A stretch of 64,000 nt of DNA from Sinotaia quadrata (GCA_028829895.1 CM054181.1:111635360-111699359), one strand, 5' to 3'. Counted from the stretch's first letter, positions 1 through 45,769 are shown. Notes: generated from the sequence alone by a model not told the origin. Numbers and translations: made by a program.

Positions 1-1324
1 ACCTGCATGAAAAATTGTAAGCATGAAAATATTGATACAGGAGAATAACAGCTAATCACTGAGCTTGATGTTCACTACACAATGATCATAATCTCACACT
101 TTCACTTATTTTTAACATTCTGTGTGAACAACAAAGAATTTAGATTGTCTAAATGGTAGCTCGACATGATATCAATAAAGATGAAGGGTTTCATTATAAC
201 ATTATTGATTCTAAATTTTGTAAAATTGCATGCATTTTAATAATATTTTTATCTTCATTAACTTGAGCCAATGATGTTACACCAGAGAACACTATTGTCA
301 GATTTTTAAAAAATTATTTTATTTTTCAAAGGAAAATTTATTATTAAAAAATCTGTTGCTTGACTAAAAAAATTCTTTTTAATTATTGTTTGCAAAATAT
401 TTTTTTTAAAATGTGCATTAAATTTAGAACTACAGTGGAACTGCAGAATGTTAACCTCATAGTTCATATTAAACTAGAAAAATACTACCAATAACGCTTG
501 CATCCATTTAAATTTATGATTTTATAACTATTAATAAGTTAGAAATGTGTTTAGGATTTTTAAATAGACATGCCATTTAGAATTTGTTAAACTTACTAAA
601 GTTTGATTTACAAAGAAATGTTTACTAAATAATAAAATAGCAATTGTTTATGTCCTTTGACTAAACATTCCTGGAAGGGAGGAGCTATGAGTAAGACACT
701 GAGAGTATAATTTGACGTGATTAAATAACTCATTGTAAAGATCATATGTTTCTAAAGCTTTAAGAGCTGTGTATCAAATTGCATCATGTTTAACATTTAT
801 ATCCACACACTAAGTTACATCCTTGAAAGGGGGGGTCCTGAATAGGAGTCTAATTTGATGTGATTAAATAACTCATTGTAAAGATCATACGTTTCTAAAG
901 CTTTAAGAGCTGTGTATCAAATTGCATCATGTTTAACGTTTATATCCACACAATAAGTCACATCCCTGAAAGGGGATTCCTGAATAGGAGTTTGATTTAA
1001 TGTGAAATTCAATCACTGCAAGTAACATTAACTGGTAGAGTTTTCAGAGTAATTCATCAAATTAGATCAGATTATACCTACACACTAAATCACAAAAAAC
1101 ATTAATTTCTAAAGAAAAATACACAAACAAAATAAATGAGAGTATTTAAACATACCTATTATTTTTTAAATCACATTAAATCTCAATCTTTTAACAAATG
1201 CCAATGATAATATATATTTGGCAATAATGAACATGTTTCCCCTTAGTAATGTTTCAAATGTAGGTTGCTTCCCTTTAATGATACTATTGTGACATGCTGA
1301 AACGTAGTCTAGCAAACAGCAAAC
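1..1324. other. Intron of gene 1 downstream of exon 21, including an imperfect tandem duplication
   Basis: AT-rich intron sequence. At about 707-1000 a unit of roughly 141 bp (starting ATAATTTGACGTGATTAAAT) is present twice with high identity and a third time in degenerate, partial form. The rest shows no coding signal. No second half of VWC-3 was found here. Confidence 0.6.
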
Positions 1325-33821
<32,497 letters not shown>

Positions 33822-33912
33822 GGCGATGGGTGACACAACTGCACAACCACTGGTGTGCTACTCTTTAGATTAGTAGACAGAAACCCACGCTCTGGCGAAT
33901 GTCTGTAACAAT

Positions 33913-33919
33913 CTTTATA
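33913..33919 (-). promoter_or_regulatory. TATA box of gene 1
   Basis: On the minus strand this reads TATAAAG in the context TTGTATAAAGATTG. It lies 92 bp upstream of the start codon at 33821. A transcript starting about 30 bp downstream would have a 5' UTR of roughly 65 nt, and the signal peptide would be in the first exon. An in-frame TAG at 33858-33860 lies upstream of the ATG, with no in-frame ATG between. Promoter function is inferred from motif and spacing only. Confidence 0.5.
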
Positions 33920-34353
33920 CAAAACGCCGCCTCCGGTGAATCTACTAACTCGATGTAACCTTAAAAAGTATGGTCTTTGAGTGACGTGGGTTTTATATGT
34001 AGTCTGACTATCTGTCTGGTCACCTGACTTGTAAATGGTGAAAGACCATTCATAGATAAGATATGTCTTTTAGACATGGCGAGATTCCGCAAAAGCTTAG
34101 TTTTCGCATTGTGAGTTTCCGCTTTTATGGTCATGATCAAAGTAAATATTTCCTCTTCTTTCTTGAAAAGAACCAGATATTTTAAAAATAGCTTTCCCTC
34201 TATTCTACAATATAATCTATTAGAAATTTGCATCAAATGATTGCCTAGATATGGCTCCATATTTACATATACCCATGACTTTCACACACAGTGAGAAACA
34301 CGCGCACACACAAACGACACACACACACAGGCAAGCACGCACACAAGTATACA

Positions 34354-34355
<2 letters not shown>

Positions 34356-34423
<68 letters not shown>
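34356..34423. repeat. (CA)n microsatellite
   Basis: A nearly pure CA tract of about 34 units. It lies about 440 bp upstream of the gene 1 TATA box. Confidence 0.95.
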
Positions 34424-34425
<2 letters not shown>

Positions 34426-35539
34426 TAACGACAATAACAGATTATTGTGCAAATATCAGTCCTGGTCAAAACTGATAGTCTTGTTTACACCGTAATTGGA
34501 AAGATAAACTTCGAGGCAAACAGATCGAGCACTCATTTACCGAAATTATCTTTTGTGCACCGGATTTTTAATTGTTATTTATAATTACCGAATACACTAA
34601 ATATCAGCAATTACAGGTATCGTTACTAGTGAAGGAATTGTGTCCCTAAAAAAATTAAGTGATTTAGTATGTCACTGTGAATGATAATGCTGTGCTTAAT
34701 TACATGTACGTACAAGACGAACGACAATGTGCCTAATTTTAAATCGGTATAACTAGCGGCCTGTGATGTAAGAAGTTATGTTTCTTCTACAAAACTCAGC
34801 CTACTGTTGATACCCACAACTGCACGCGAATTAAGTTCATTAGGTGAACTTTAACCTGCCTTTTTAGCGATAAGAATTGTGGAATCTATTTGTGGAATTC
34901 TTTATTTCTAAATGGGAGATAACTATGAGCACTACGTAGTGACCGCCTCAAATCCCCCCCCACACACACACACATACACCACCACCACCACCAAAAAAAA
35001 GCCCTCTCTTATCCTAATAGGTGCAAAATTAGAATGTACTAAACACTCCACAAAATTTAATTGTGATATTTTTCCTATTATTGCTTTAATTTAATGTGAA
35101 TTAGATTTGAGTCTACCATGTAATTTGTAGTGATCGTCTTGGATTTGTCATATCACAAATGTTGACGTCTCTATCAACTTTACATGAGTAAGGTAACATC
35201 TGACACTATGCTTCTTTATAAATTTATTTACTCGTTCGTTCATTAAAAATCTTTGATTTTACTCTTATTACATTTATCTTAGGTGTTCCATGAGTTAAAA
35301 AAATATATACTTTTCCAAATATCTTCTTGCTTTGACGTCAAACTAATGTTGACCATGAAGGTCATCAACGTAGGTGGCTCTGAAATTTGATCTAAATCTA
35401 ATGGAATTTTTATTACAGAACCACTAAAACTCAACTGATAATGCTAGTAAAGAATGTATTTACTTTGAATCTCAGTAATTTCTTTTCTTTTTTTTTTTAA
35501 TTTTTAAAAGCGTACGAAGCGAAGAACACTTTTTTGCGC

Positions 35540-35805
35540 ATATATTTTAATCAGTATAACGTGCAAAGCGAAGGATAATGTTGCGCATATATTTTAAGTA
35601 TAACGTGCAAAGCGAAGGATAATGTTGTGCATATATTCTAATCAGTATAACGTGCAAAGCGAAGGATAATGTTGCGCATATATTCTAATCAGTATAACGT
35701 GCAAAGCGAAGGATAATGTTGCGCATATTTAATCAGTATAACGTGCAAAGCGAAGGATAATGTTGCGCATATAATTTAATCAGTATAACATACAAAGCGA
35801 AAGAC
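35540..35805. repeat. 46-47-bp minisatellite, 6 copies
   Basis: The unit joins CAGTATAACGTGCAAAGCGA, AGGATAATGTTGCGCATATA and TTTTAAT. Degenerate single copies continue to about 35990 and one earlier relative is at 34690-34760. Confidence 0.9.
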
Positions 35806-36178
35806 AACGTGCTAATTAAGACCATATAAAGTACAAAGTGAATGCTGATGTGTCTATTTCAAAATCAAAATAATATACAAAATACATTATAATAAGCCAA
35901 ATTTAAAATTAGCATAATGTTTAATATGAATTGTAATGTGCCTAAATTAAAATCAGTGTAACGTACAAAGATAATGATAATATTGTGCCTAATTTTAAAG
36001 TCGAGTGAATACACAAAAGTGGCTCACTATATGAATGGCAGCGGGCGTTTAAAACGCAACATTTTGCACATTGCTTTAGCATTTGGAGAAAGATTTTATA
36101 AGACTATTTTTAGAGAAAGTATATAACAAACATTGTGGAAAAACATTATTTAGGTATCTGCTCTATTTTTACTGGGCT

Positions 36179-36183
<5 letters not shown>

Positions 36184-36250
<67 letters not shown>
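36184..36250. repeat. (GT)n(GA)n compound microsatellite
   Basis: A GT tract passes directly into a GA tract. Confidence 0.95.
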
Positions 36251-36251
<1 letters not shown>

Positions 36252-36639
36252 GATAACAAATGATTCATTTAGAAATAAGGAAATCCAGAAATATATTCTG
36301 CAGATGTAAGTAAGAACCTGAGTGAAGGTTTACCTAGGGAGTTACAACCTAAAAAATTATTCACTTCGTGCTTCATTACTTTCTGATAAGAGTGCGATTC
36401 CGTTGGTGTTTGTATAATTGTTTAGACATCATTGAAATAAACCGACAACAGTCTAAAAGTATTCTGTGAAAAAAAATATAAAATCTGTTTTTGTGTGTAT
36501 GCCTTTTTTGTTTAACATTTAAATCGGACAGAACGCAAATGGTGATTCCAGAACCCAGTCCGGCATCATTATTAAGAGGTTGGGATTTTTTGTTTTCCAT
36601 TTATTTTTATCTGATAAAAGAAAACCGTGTCGTAGGTGA

Positions 36640-37140
36640 TGGTCACTTGTGTGTTGTGCTGCTTGTCGGCATGTCCGGTCAGTGGAGGTGGGCTTTAGTC
36701 CGGGGTTCCGTTGACTAAACCGCTGTTGTAGTTGTCGCTGTTGTTGTATTGGCAGGTGTGTGTGTGTGGGGGGGTTACAGAGCCCACACCAATACCACAC
36801 CAAGTCTGTACTTAGTGTGTATGTGCGCCCGGGATGTTCAACCCCCTGTAATGTTCACCAATGGTGTTGTCGTTGTTGTTGTCATTGGCGCTGTTGTTGT
36901 TGATGTCCCTGGTATCCGTTGGGCTAGGTGGGTGTTGGCGGCCGGTATAGGTGGTCAAGCATTAGTTGAATTAGATCCGCAATGGGATGATTATAATATC
37001 CCCACTGCATGTGATGTTGTTTCCTGTGCTGCCACCAGAGTGACGGGTCTGTCGTCATCGTAGTGTAGGGGGCGCTTCCGGCTTCTGCCACTTTCGCGCT
37101 GGGTGAGGGGGTTGTGGGGGAAAGGGAGGGAGTGGTTTAA
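36640..37140. other. GC-richer unique block, possible transposon remnant
   Basis: This block is clearly less AT-rich than the DNA around it and has GTTGTT-rich text. A 104-codon plus-strand ORF (36749-37063) and a 94-codon minus-strand ORF (36519-36803) show no recognisable domain. The abrupt change in composition suggests an inserted element, but no ends were found. Confidence 0.25.
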
Positions 37141-37344
37141 CCCGCTGGCTATGTCATCCTAGTTCCTGTTATAATTATTAATGTAAATGGTCTGCTGCCC
37201 GTGCAAATTGTTTCGTTTTCACTCTGTATCTCATGCCTGGCTGGTAGGTTAAATTGATGTTATTGTTTTCTTGGCCACTCTGAGCTCCTGTTGGTCTGAA
37301 TTTTATTTTAAAAAATTTTTCATTTGATTAATTTTTTTTAAATA

Positions 37345-38715
37345 TATGACTAGGGGAAAAATCGTTGTGTGCGAATGTACTCATATAGAGTGCAAAATGC
37401 ACTAAATTAGAGGTCACATGGGAAACGGAAATGTACCTATATATGAAACTAATCTTATTTTGCCAATGTTCTCATATTAGAGTGCACATGTACCTAAATA
37501 AGAATGCACATGTACCTAAATAAGAGTGCACATGTACCTAACTAAGAGAAAAATCGTTGTATGCGAATGTACTCATATTAGAGTGCAAAATGCACTAAAT
37601 TAGAGGTCACATGTACTTAAATGAAACGGAAATGTACCTATATATGAAAATAATCTTAGTTTGCCAATGTTCTCATATTAGAATGCACATGCATCTAAAT
37701 AAGAGTGCACATGTACCTAGCTAAGAGAAAAATCGTTGTGTGCGAATGTACTCACATTAGAGTGCACATGCACCTAAATTAGAGGTCACATGTACATAAA
37801 TGGAAGGGAAATGTATCTATCTATGTAAAAAAAAAAAAATCTAATTTTACTAATGTGTTCATATTTGAGTGTACATGTACCTAAATAAATGAAAATCGTT
37901 ATGTGCGAATGTACCCATATGAGAATGCACATATACCTAAATGAAAGGGAAATGTACTATTACAGTAAAAAAAAAAAAATCTTAGTTTGCCAATATTCTC
38001 ATATTAGAGTGCACATGTACCTAAATAATAGAAAAATCATTGTGTGATAATGTCCTATTAGAGTGCACATGTACACATGTACCTAAATTAGAGTGCATAT
38101 GCACCTAAATTTGAGTGCACAAGTACCTAAATGGAAATGTGCCTATATCAGTGAAAAAATTAGTTTGCCTATGTTCTCATATTAGAGTGTACATGTACTT
38201 AAATAAGAGTGCACACGTACCTAACTAAGAGAAAAATCGTTGTGTGCGAATATACTCGTATTAGAATGCACATGCACCTAAATTAGAGAGCACATGTACC
38301 TAAATGAAAGGGAAATGTACCTATATATGAAAAAAATCTTAGTTTGCCAATGTTCTCATATAAGAGTGCACATGTACATAAATAAGAGTACACTTATACC
38401 TAACTAAGAGAAAAATCGTTGTTAGGTAAAATGTACCTAAATGAAAGGGAAATGTACCTATATCAGTGAAAAATCTTAGAGTGCACATGTACCTAACTAA
38501 GGGAAAATTCGTTGTATGCGAATGTACTCATCTTATAGTGCACATGCACCTAAATTAGAGGTCACATGTGCCTAAATAGAAGGGAAATGTACCTATATGT
38601 AAAAAATCTTATTTTGCTAATGTGTTCATATTTGAGTGTACATGTACCTAAATCAATGAAAATCGTTATATGAGAGTGCACGTGCACCTAAATTAGAGTG
38701 CACATATACCTAAAA
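37345..38715. repeat. Satellite-like array of long (about 180 bp) units built from short sub-repeats
   Basis: The phrase AAAAATCGTTGTGTGCGAAT recurs about every 180 bp, followed by GTACTCATATTAGAGTGCAC, ATGTACCTAAAT and AGGGAAATGTACCTATAT. Within each unit the module GAGTGCACATGTACCTAAAT is itself repeated. About seven higher-order copies are present, with deletions increasing to the right. Confidence 0.85.
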
Positions 38716-39249
38716 TTCAGAACTATGTTTTTAAACTTTGGTCTAATCTAATCAGACTTATTTATTCCATTTATTATATTACTGTCTTTATGTTTCAAAC
38801 ATTTCTCAAAGTTAATTATATATATTTATTTTCCCGTCATTTACATCACTATATTTAAATTTATTTTACTTAAAACATCCCCTCCCCAAATCCCCAGCGT
38901 ACCACTTGTCACTGTCATCTTAAGAAGCTATTTTTCAAAAGAATGTTTGTCATGAAGACTATTGCAAAGTACTGTTCTGTCTCGTGTAAATTAGCATGAT
39001 GCTTTACACTTTACAGGACCCAGGCTACGACTACTGAATTTAAAATGGTATATTTTCGCATACAGAAGTTTGATAAAAGTCCTCTGCTATGATTTTACTG
39101 CTTTCTTTGTTTAATTTGGCAATTGGTTCATATTATTTTATAATCTTAGCCAATAGAATGGGTGCATTTATATGTATGACATATATATCTTTGTGCTTGT
39201 GTGAAGTACATGTGCATGTGTATTGCACATGTATGTTTGATAGGGATTG

Positions 39250-39328
39250 TGCATGCGTGTGTGTGCGTGTGTTTGTGTGTGTGCGTGTGCGTGTGCGTGC
39301 GTGTGTGTGTGTGTGTGTGTTTGTGTGT
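39250..39328. repeat. Imperfect (GT)n microsatellite
   Basis: GT repeats with GTGC and GTTT interruptions. ORFs on both strands through it are artefacts. Confidence 0.9.
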
Positions 39329-39894
39329 TCAGGAACGTAGTAATTGTTTGAACTTTGACCACGCTGCACATGGATGACTTCAAGGTCTTCAAGCAGTCAA
39401 ACAACAGCGAAACAAATGCCCACGCACTCAAAGGGAGCGATCACATATTCGTACAGTGAGGAAGTCAGAGGTAGCAACTCGTTTGCAATCAGTAAACTGC
39501 CCCGGACCGGTTTTACCTGGAATATAAGACATAATAAACTCGAGTTATTTGCTTCGGAGAAGGAAAATGAGAGAAGGGGGGGGGGGAGGGGGCCGGCAAA
39601 AAAAATCTTTTACATAGTAATGGGGGTATAATAAGTACATTTGTAAAATGATGTGAATCTACTTAAAGTGTCGCCACTGATATCTTTCATTGGTTCTGAG
39701 ACGAATATGGAATAAAGCGGAGACAACTCAGTGGTTTATGCACAGAAACAATTTTTTGTTTGTATCTCTCGAATCGTACGGGTGAAAAACAACCATAGAT
39801 ATGAGGCAGTGGTCTCCAAGCATAGAATATGAATATGACCTTGAGTAGCAATGCTTACACGACTGGCTTCACTGTTGTTTGTGAGTCGACTGGT

Positions 39895-40432
39895 GTTTTA
39901 GCTTTAAGACAGTGGTAGGATTGTCATTCTACTTGTGTGTTTAGCGTTAAGACAGTGGTAGGATTGTCATTCTACTTGTGTTTTAGAGTTAAGACAGTGG
40001 TAGGATTGTCATTCTACTTGTGTGTTTAGCGTTAAGACAGTGGTAGGATTGTCATTCTACTTGTGTTTTACAGTTAAGACAGTGGTAGGATTGTCATTCT
40101 ACTTGTGTGTTTAGCGTTAAGACAGTGGTAGGATTGTCATTCTACTTGTATTTCAGCGTTAAGACAGTGGTAGGATTGTCATTCTACTTGTATTTCAGCG
40201 TTAAGACAGTGGTAGGATTGTCATTCTACTTGTATTTCAGCGTTAAGACAGTGGTAGGATTGTCATTCTACTTGTATTTCAGCGTTAAGACAGTGGTAGG
40301 ATTGTCATTCTACTTGTATTTCAGCGTTAAGACAGTGGTAGGATTGTCATTCTACCTGTGTTTTAGAGTTAAGACAGTGGTAGGATTGTCATTCTACTTG
40401 TGTTTTAGAGTTAAGACAGTGGTAGGATTATT
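39895..40432. repeat. 42-bp minisatellite, 13 copies
   Basis: The unit joins AGCGTTAAGACAGTGGTAGG, ATTGTCATTCTACTTGTGTT and TT. Because 42 is a multiple of three, a 140-codon plus-strand ORF runs through it. There is no initiator context, signal or homology to suggest translation. Confidence 0.93.
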
Positions 40433-41401
40433 GTGTGTCTCAGAAAGTGCTACTTTAAAAATTAAAACAATGACAAATTGCTCTCTTTGTGGAATGTGTG
40501 TATTCATCGCCAAAAATAAATCACTGTGACATTCTGCCTTGATCGTAGCCAATAGCTGAATATATATTCTTTGTTCGAGATTTCAACTTTGACCTAGAAT
40601 GTTTAATTAATGAATCCTTGGAGGATCAATACCAAAGTTGTTGTACTGAGATAGAAGAAACCTAAGTGATGGTATCAGTATCTGGTCGAAAATACACTAT
40701 TATATATTTATCACTTTATTTAAGTTAACAAATGCATTACTAGCCAAATAGATGCAAAACGATAAGCTTTGCTGGTGGTCATTCCAACAGTTTGAGAGGG
40801 TAAGCTAGTCTAAGAGACTGAGATGGCTGTTTGGATATGTAAGTATGGGTTAATACATCATATATGTACGTGCATTGATGCGGGTACATGGATGCTTTGT
40901 CTTCTCTGTGTTCGATATTAACTTTTAGAAACAGATATTAACTTTTAGAAGCACATTGAATAGGACTGTCGCAGTGTCTGTTATATTATATACACATGGA
41001 TTATATGTCTATTTAATTTAGTGACCATTTTCACTTTTATTTTTTAAAATCAGATTTCAATTTAGCAATGTGATATGCACCAGCATTTTTTTGTGAAAGT
41101 TGATGAAAATAAAATGATGAATTAATTCAATATACATGAATTTAGGCTTTGTGAGAAGCACAGTAAACTTCCAAATAAAATATATAACAAACTGATGAAT
41201 ACCGAAAATGCGAATTATTCAGTCAAATATTCCCTATTCAGAAAAAAACCCAGTAAATTATATTACACGAACACAAACACACATTGTGCTTGATAAAAGC
41301 TGCATTTGAAATAAATATTTTTTACCACGCATTCATATTTATTCCTATATCCCACAATACGCATATATATATTTGGATATAATAATAATATGCCACAACA
41401 C

Positions 41402-41402
<1 letters not shown>

Positions 41403-41443
<41 letters not shown>
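41403..41443. repeat. (TA)n microsatellite
   Basis: A pure TA tract of about 20 units in AT-rich DNA, 75 bp left of the 39-bp/51-bp minisatellite. Confidence 0.92.
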
Positions 41444-41446
<3 letters not shown>

Positions 41447-41514
41447 CCTAATAATAATAATATATGTAGAGTTAACGCTGTAAAAACCTTACGTGCATCT
41501 AACAATAGATAAAA

Positions 41515-41998
41515 TATCCCCACCTCCCCAGATACCTGATGACCAGTAGTACTAGCCCCCATCTTCCCAGATACCTGATGACCAGTAGTACTAGCCCCCA
41601 TCTTCCCAGATATCTGGTGGTCAATAGTACTAGCCCCATCCCACCAGATAATGATGGTCTTGGTGTGAAGGCCAATAGTACTAGGCCCATCCCACCAGAT
41701 AATGATGGTCTTAGTCTGAAGGCCAATAGTACTAGCCCCATCCCACCAGATAATGATGGTCTTGGTGTGAAGGCCAATAGTACTAGGCCCATCCCACCAG
41801 ATAATGATGGTCTTAGTCTGAAGGCCAAGAGTACTAGCCCCATCCCACCAGATAATGATGGTCTTGGTGTGAAGGCCAGTAGTACTAGGCCCATCCCACC
41901 AGATAATGATGGTCTAGGTGTGAAGGCCAATAGTACTAGCCCCATCCCACCAGATAATGATGGTCTTAGTCTGAAGGCCAAGAGTACTAGCCTTCTTC
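41515..41998. repeat. Compound minisatellite: 39-bp units then 51-bp units (about 7 copies)
   Basis: The left part repeats CCCCCATCTTCCCAGATACC, TGATGACCAGTAGTACTAG. The right part repeats TAGTACTAGCCCCATCCCAC, CAGATAATGATGGTCTTGGT, GTGAAGGCCAA. The two share TAGTACTAGCCCC and CCCAGAT-like text, so one derives from the other. Two 51-bp sub-types (CTTGGTGTG and CTTAGTCTG) alternate for most of the array. Frames of 159-160 codons are open on both strands through the period. Confidence 0.92.
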
Positions 41999-42949
41999 AT
42001 CTAAGACATCTTCACTAAGACAGTCCTACTCAGTCTGTTCAGCACGCTGACACTGGAACTTCGTTTTCTCTGATAATTAATTACTTAGTGGAGGCGACAA
42101 TGTGCTAGACCTTATTGAATCAGTCTGCTATTTTCGCGTTCGTTCCTTCTTTACCAACACTAATTTCAGTGTGACCAAAAGTAATTAATATATACACATT
42201 GTTTTTAAACGAGGCGGCAAACTGTTCCTTTTTATTTTTAATTCCTCTTCCTTCAAGTTTTTATACATTTTTTTTTTTACCCGCCACGGTTTCCAACACA
42301 CTGTCGCAAGACCGTCATTCGTGATCGTGTAGCACAAACAGGTAAATGACACAATGTACAAAGCACACTGAATTGTGCACCCTGGATTGCACTTCCTAAA
42401 CGTCAAGGAGTGAACAGAAATTCAAACAGCTGCTGTATATTTTAGTTCTTGAGTAAGATGAACGGACGTCACCAGTCTTATCGGGCGCACAGTACGAGCG
42501 ATTCTGGACCCAAGAATGTAATAGGTCCTAGCGGCTCCCGACAGGCGGAGTAATCAGGGTGAATTTCAAGAGCAGGTAACTCTCTGACATAACACATCAC
42601 TTGGTCTGAAACATATGGTACACAGGAGATGGAGGCGTGTTCTTGGTTTTCAGTTAGTCCGTATTTGCACCAGTCTTTGAATTCTGCAACAGCCTCCTCT
42701 TTATAATTACCCCCACCCCCATCCTGCACCCTGCACCCTCCCTTTTGTTTCTATTAAATATCTGTTCTAATGGTAGCAAATATAAAACATGGCTTAAAAC
42801 AAACAATAGACCTATATTTCTTTTCAAGTTGAAGCAATGCATTTTATGTGAGGGAGTAAGCTCTAGATTAAATTTTAAAATTGGCTATTTCTACCGTCCC
42901 CACCCCTTGAAGCCCCCTTCCCAGAAATGACCATGCATTATTTTTCTGC

Positions 42950-43355
42950 CGATAACAGAATGAATTTAAGACTAGCTATCAGAATGAACCATAAGACGTC
43001 AGAATGATTTTGAAAAACTAGCTGTCAGAATGAACTATAAGACATCAGAATGATTAAATTGTAAGACTAGGTATCAGAATGAACGAACTGTACACTGGCT
43101 GCCAAAATGGTTGAAATGTAAGAGTGAATGAACTGTAACACTAGCTATCAAAATGGTTGAAATGTAAGACTAGCTATCAGAAAGAATGAATTGTAACACT
43201 AGCTACCAACATAGTTTAAATGTAAGAGTGTAAGACTAGCTATCAGAATGAATGAATTGTAACACTAGCTACGAACATGGTTGAAATGTAAGACTAGCTA
43301 TCAAATTGAATGAATTGTAAGATTGGCTATCAGAATGAATAAACTTAAACCGCTA
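42950..43355. repeat. Degenerate repeat of about 25-35 bp
   Basis: Text such as GACTAGCTATCAGAATGAAT and GAATTGTAACACTAGCTA recurs about a dozen times with many differences and missing parts. Confidence 0.75.
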
Positions 43356-43989
43356 ACCATTATAAGTTAAAGGCAAGCTTAGATAAATGCACAAGTTTTG
43401 TCTCGTACCATAATAATACTAATGACGTACAAGAGCGTTAATCCTTTTTCTTAAAAAAAAAAAAAAGATCGAATGTCTTTATATTACTAAATATATAGTA
43501 ACAGGCGAAAGAAACCAACAAAAAGTAATAAAATGTGCAGTTGCACAAAACATAATAAAAACATGTTAACACACAAGGTATTGTATACATATACTGTAAC
43601 ACATACTATTAAACATACAATAAACGTGCAACGACAAAGTGTGTATTTATGGAGATAACAAAGAACACTCTTCAAGGTGGGCTAGGGAATAAATAAATAA
43701 ATAAAAATAAGTAAGGGGTCTTGAAAGTACAGACTGATAGGTAAAATTACGAGTTTTTAAAGCTGTCCTGAAAAACTGTTAGGATTGAGCCTGTCCGGGT
43801 TGTAAAGGTAGCTCCTTGCAGGTGACATATCTCTGATATGAGAAAGAATGCTGATCCTACGTTTGTGTTTTCAATAATGAGTACACTAAAGATATGGGAG
43901 TTAGAAGGGTGCAGATGTCGAGGTCGAGTGCATACAAAGGTGAGGATGGGCTGGAGTGAAACAGCAGAGTGAGGAGCCCTTGGGCTGAA

Positions 43990-44521
43990 TCATGTAGGGA
44001 TTGCAGTAAACAGACAGACAGTGTAGGGAGTGGAGCATACAGCCAGGCAGTATAGGAAGTGGAGCAAACAGAAACCAGTGTAAGGAGTGGAGTAAGCAGA
44101 AGCCAGTGTAGGAGGTGGAGTAAAACCGGAAGCCAGTATAGGTAATGGAGTTAAAAGACAGCCATTTTTAGGGAGTGGAGTAAACATGCAGCCAATGTGG
44201 AAAGTGGAGTATATAGGCAAGCTAATATAGGGAATATAAAGACGCAGATTATATTTGCTGATATTATTTTATGTAATGTTGAGTAAACAGGCAGCCCATT
44301 GAAGGAATGGAGTGAAAAGCCAGCCAGAATAGGTATGCAGGCAGCCAGTATATGGAGTGGAGTGAACAGCCAGCCGTATAGTTGTGTAGGCAGCCAGTAT
44401 ATGGAGTGGAGTGAACAGGCAGCCAGTATAGAAAGTGGAGTGAACAGCCAGCGTATAGTTGTGCAGGCAGCCAGTATATGGAGTGGAGTGAACAGGCAGC
44501 CAGTATAGGAAGTGGAGTAAA

Positions 44522-44585
<64 letters not shown>

Positions 44586-44690
44586 TGCGTGCGTGTGTAT
44601 GTGTGTGGAGTGGACATGCAGTATAGGTAAACTGGCAGTCATTGTAGGGGTTGGAGTGAACAGCCACCCAGGGTAAGGAATTGGCTAAAG
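43990..44690. repeat. Degenerate repeat of about 27-30 bp with internal (GT)n
   Basis: Units resemble GTGGAGTGAACAGGCAGCCA followed by GTATAGGA. Some fall into a longer sub-pattern with CAGCCGTATAGTTGTG. A (GT)n-(GTGC)n tract at 44525-44608 interrupts it. Long minus-strand ORFs here are period artefacts. Confidence 0.85.
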
Positions 44691-44999
44691 ATAAACAGAT
44701 TTTGAAAACTGGGTTGCATTCTGATGTTAGAACGAAAGTAACTCTGAGCCACTTAGCGTTATCGGTTAAACTTAGAACATAGGTTTAAACTTTTGTCAGA
44801 ACGAATGAACTGCAAAACTAAGATCGATTAAAGGCAGATTTAGGGAGACGGGTGGCCAAGATAGTGCATGATGCTGTACAGTCGCTGGTGGTATTGTAGT
44901 GACTCTTTTCAATGTACGTATATTCACCATAGCTCGTCACTTACTACTACTACTACTATATATTTTTTTTATTGTTATTGGTTTTTCTCGTGGTTTTTG

Positions 45000-45700
45000 T
45001 TGTCGGTTAGTTGGACGTAAACCTTAGGTCTGCAATCCTAACAGGATTCTTTGGGATGTCGATACCCGTCGGAGGATGCTGGCATGTCCAAGACTGGCCC
45101 CTTCTTTTAGAAGTAGGATCGTGGTTCCCCGGCGGTTTTTTCAAATTAGAATTATTTCCAGTGCTCCTTCTGCTGCTAGTACCCATTTCAGTTTTCGCTG
45201 ACTTACAGTTGTACTTCTCCTTTGTCCCTGTTTTGCACTCCCTTATCAATGCATTTCTCCTTCCCAAAACCCGACACTTGTTAGTGTTTTCTCTCTCTCT
45301 TGTTTTGAAGCTACTATCACATTGTAAATGTATTGTTTCCTTTTCTGTCCTCTTGGTCTTTCTGGCAATTACAGCAAGTGCTCTTCGAACATGGATGATC
45401 TGTTCCTATCTTGAAGTAGCACAGTGTTTTTGCTTCCGGTTTCAGCGAGTGTTTTGGTTGATGTATCCTGCCACTTCTCGAGCTACATCACTGTAGTTCT
45501 CACACTCAATCTTCGGTTGGGTCCTTGCCGCCGCGTTTGCCTGTTGGCATAATCTCTTCTAGACAGACCGACATCCGGTTATACGCTCTGCTATCTTATC
45601 TCTGCTTTGGCAGAATCAGCATTTCCTGCGAGATCCTCAGTTTTTTGTCGCTGAGTGCTTGGCCTTTGTAGCACTCAGCGATGATGAGTGCTTCAATCAG
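45000..45700 (-). pseudogene. Possible decayed retroelement fragment
   Basis: The block is less AT-rich than its surroundings. A 161-codon plus-strand ORF (45011-45496) looks like a shadow: its protein is a run of hydrophobic residues. The minus strand gives Lys/Arg/Gln-rich frames, broken by stops, including TCCNCQKDQEDRKG, loosely like the nucleic-acid-binding part of non-LTR retrotransposon ORF1. This is a weak resemblance only. No ends or target-site duplication were found. Confidence 0.2.
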
Positions 45701-45769
45701 TTTCAGTTTAATTTTTCTTGTAACCCTTTCTCTCTAAAGTCGTGCTTATGTTGGTTGACTTGGTACTTT

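Noticed and set aside
36749..37063. 104-codon plus ORF in the GC-richer block
   Set aside because: The poly-Val stretch derives from GTTGTT repeats and no domain or exon signals accompany it.
44151..44667. Three overlapping long minus-strand ORFs (117-163 codons)
   Set aside because: They run through the GT tract and the 27-30-bp repeat, are poly-His/Thr and period artefacts, and none has a domain.
45011..45496. 161-codon plus-strand ORF as a gene
   Set aside because: The product is an irregular run of hydrophobic residues without a signal or helix pattern, and it is most likely a shadow of basic minus-strand frames in a decayed element.
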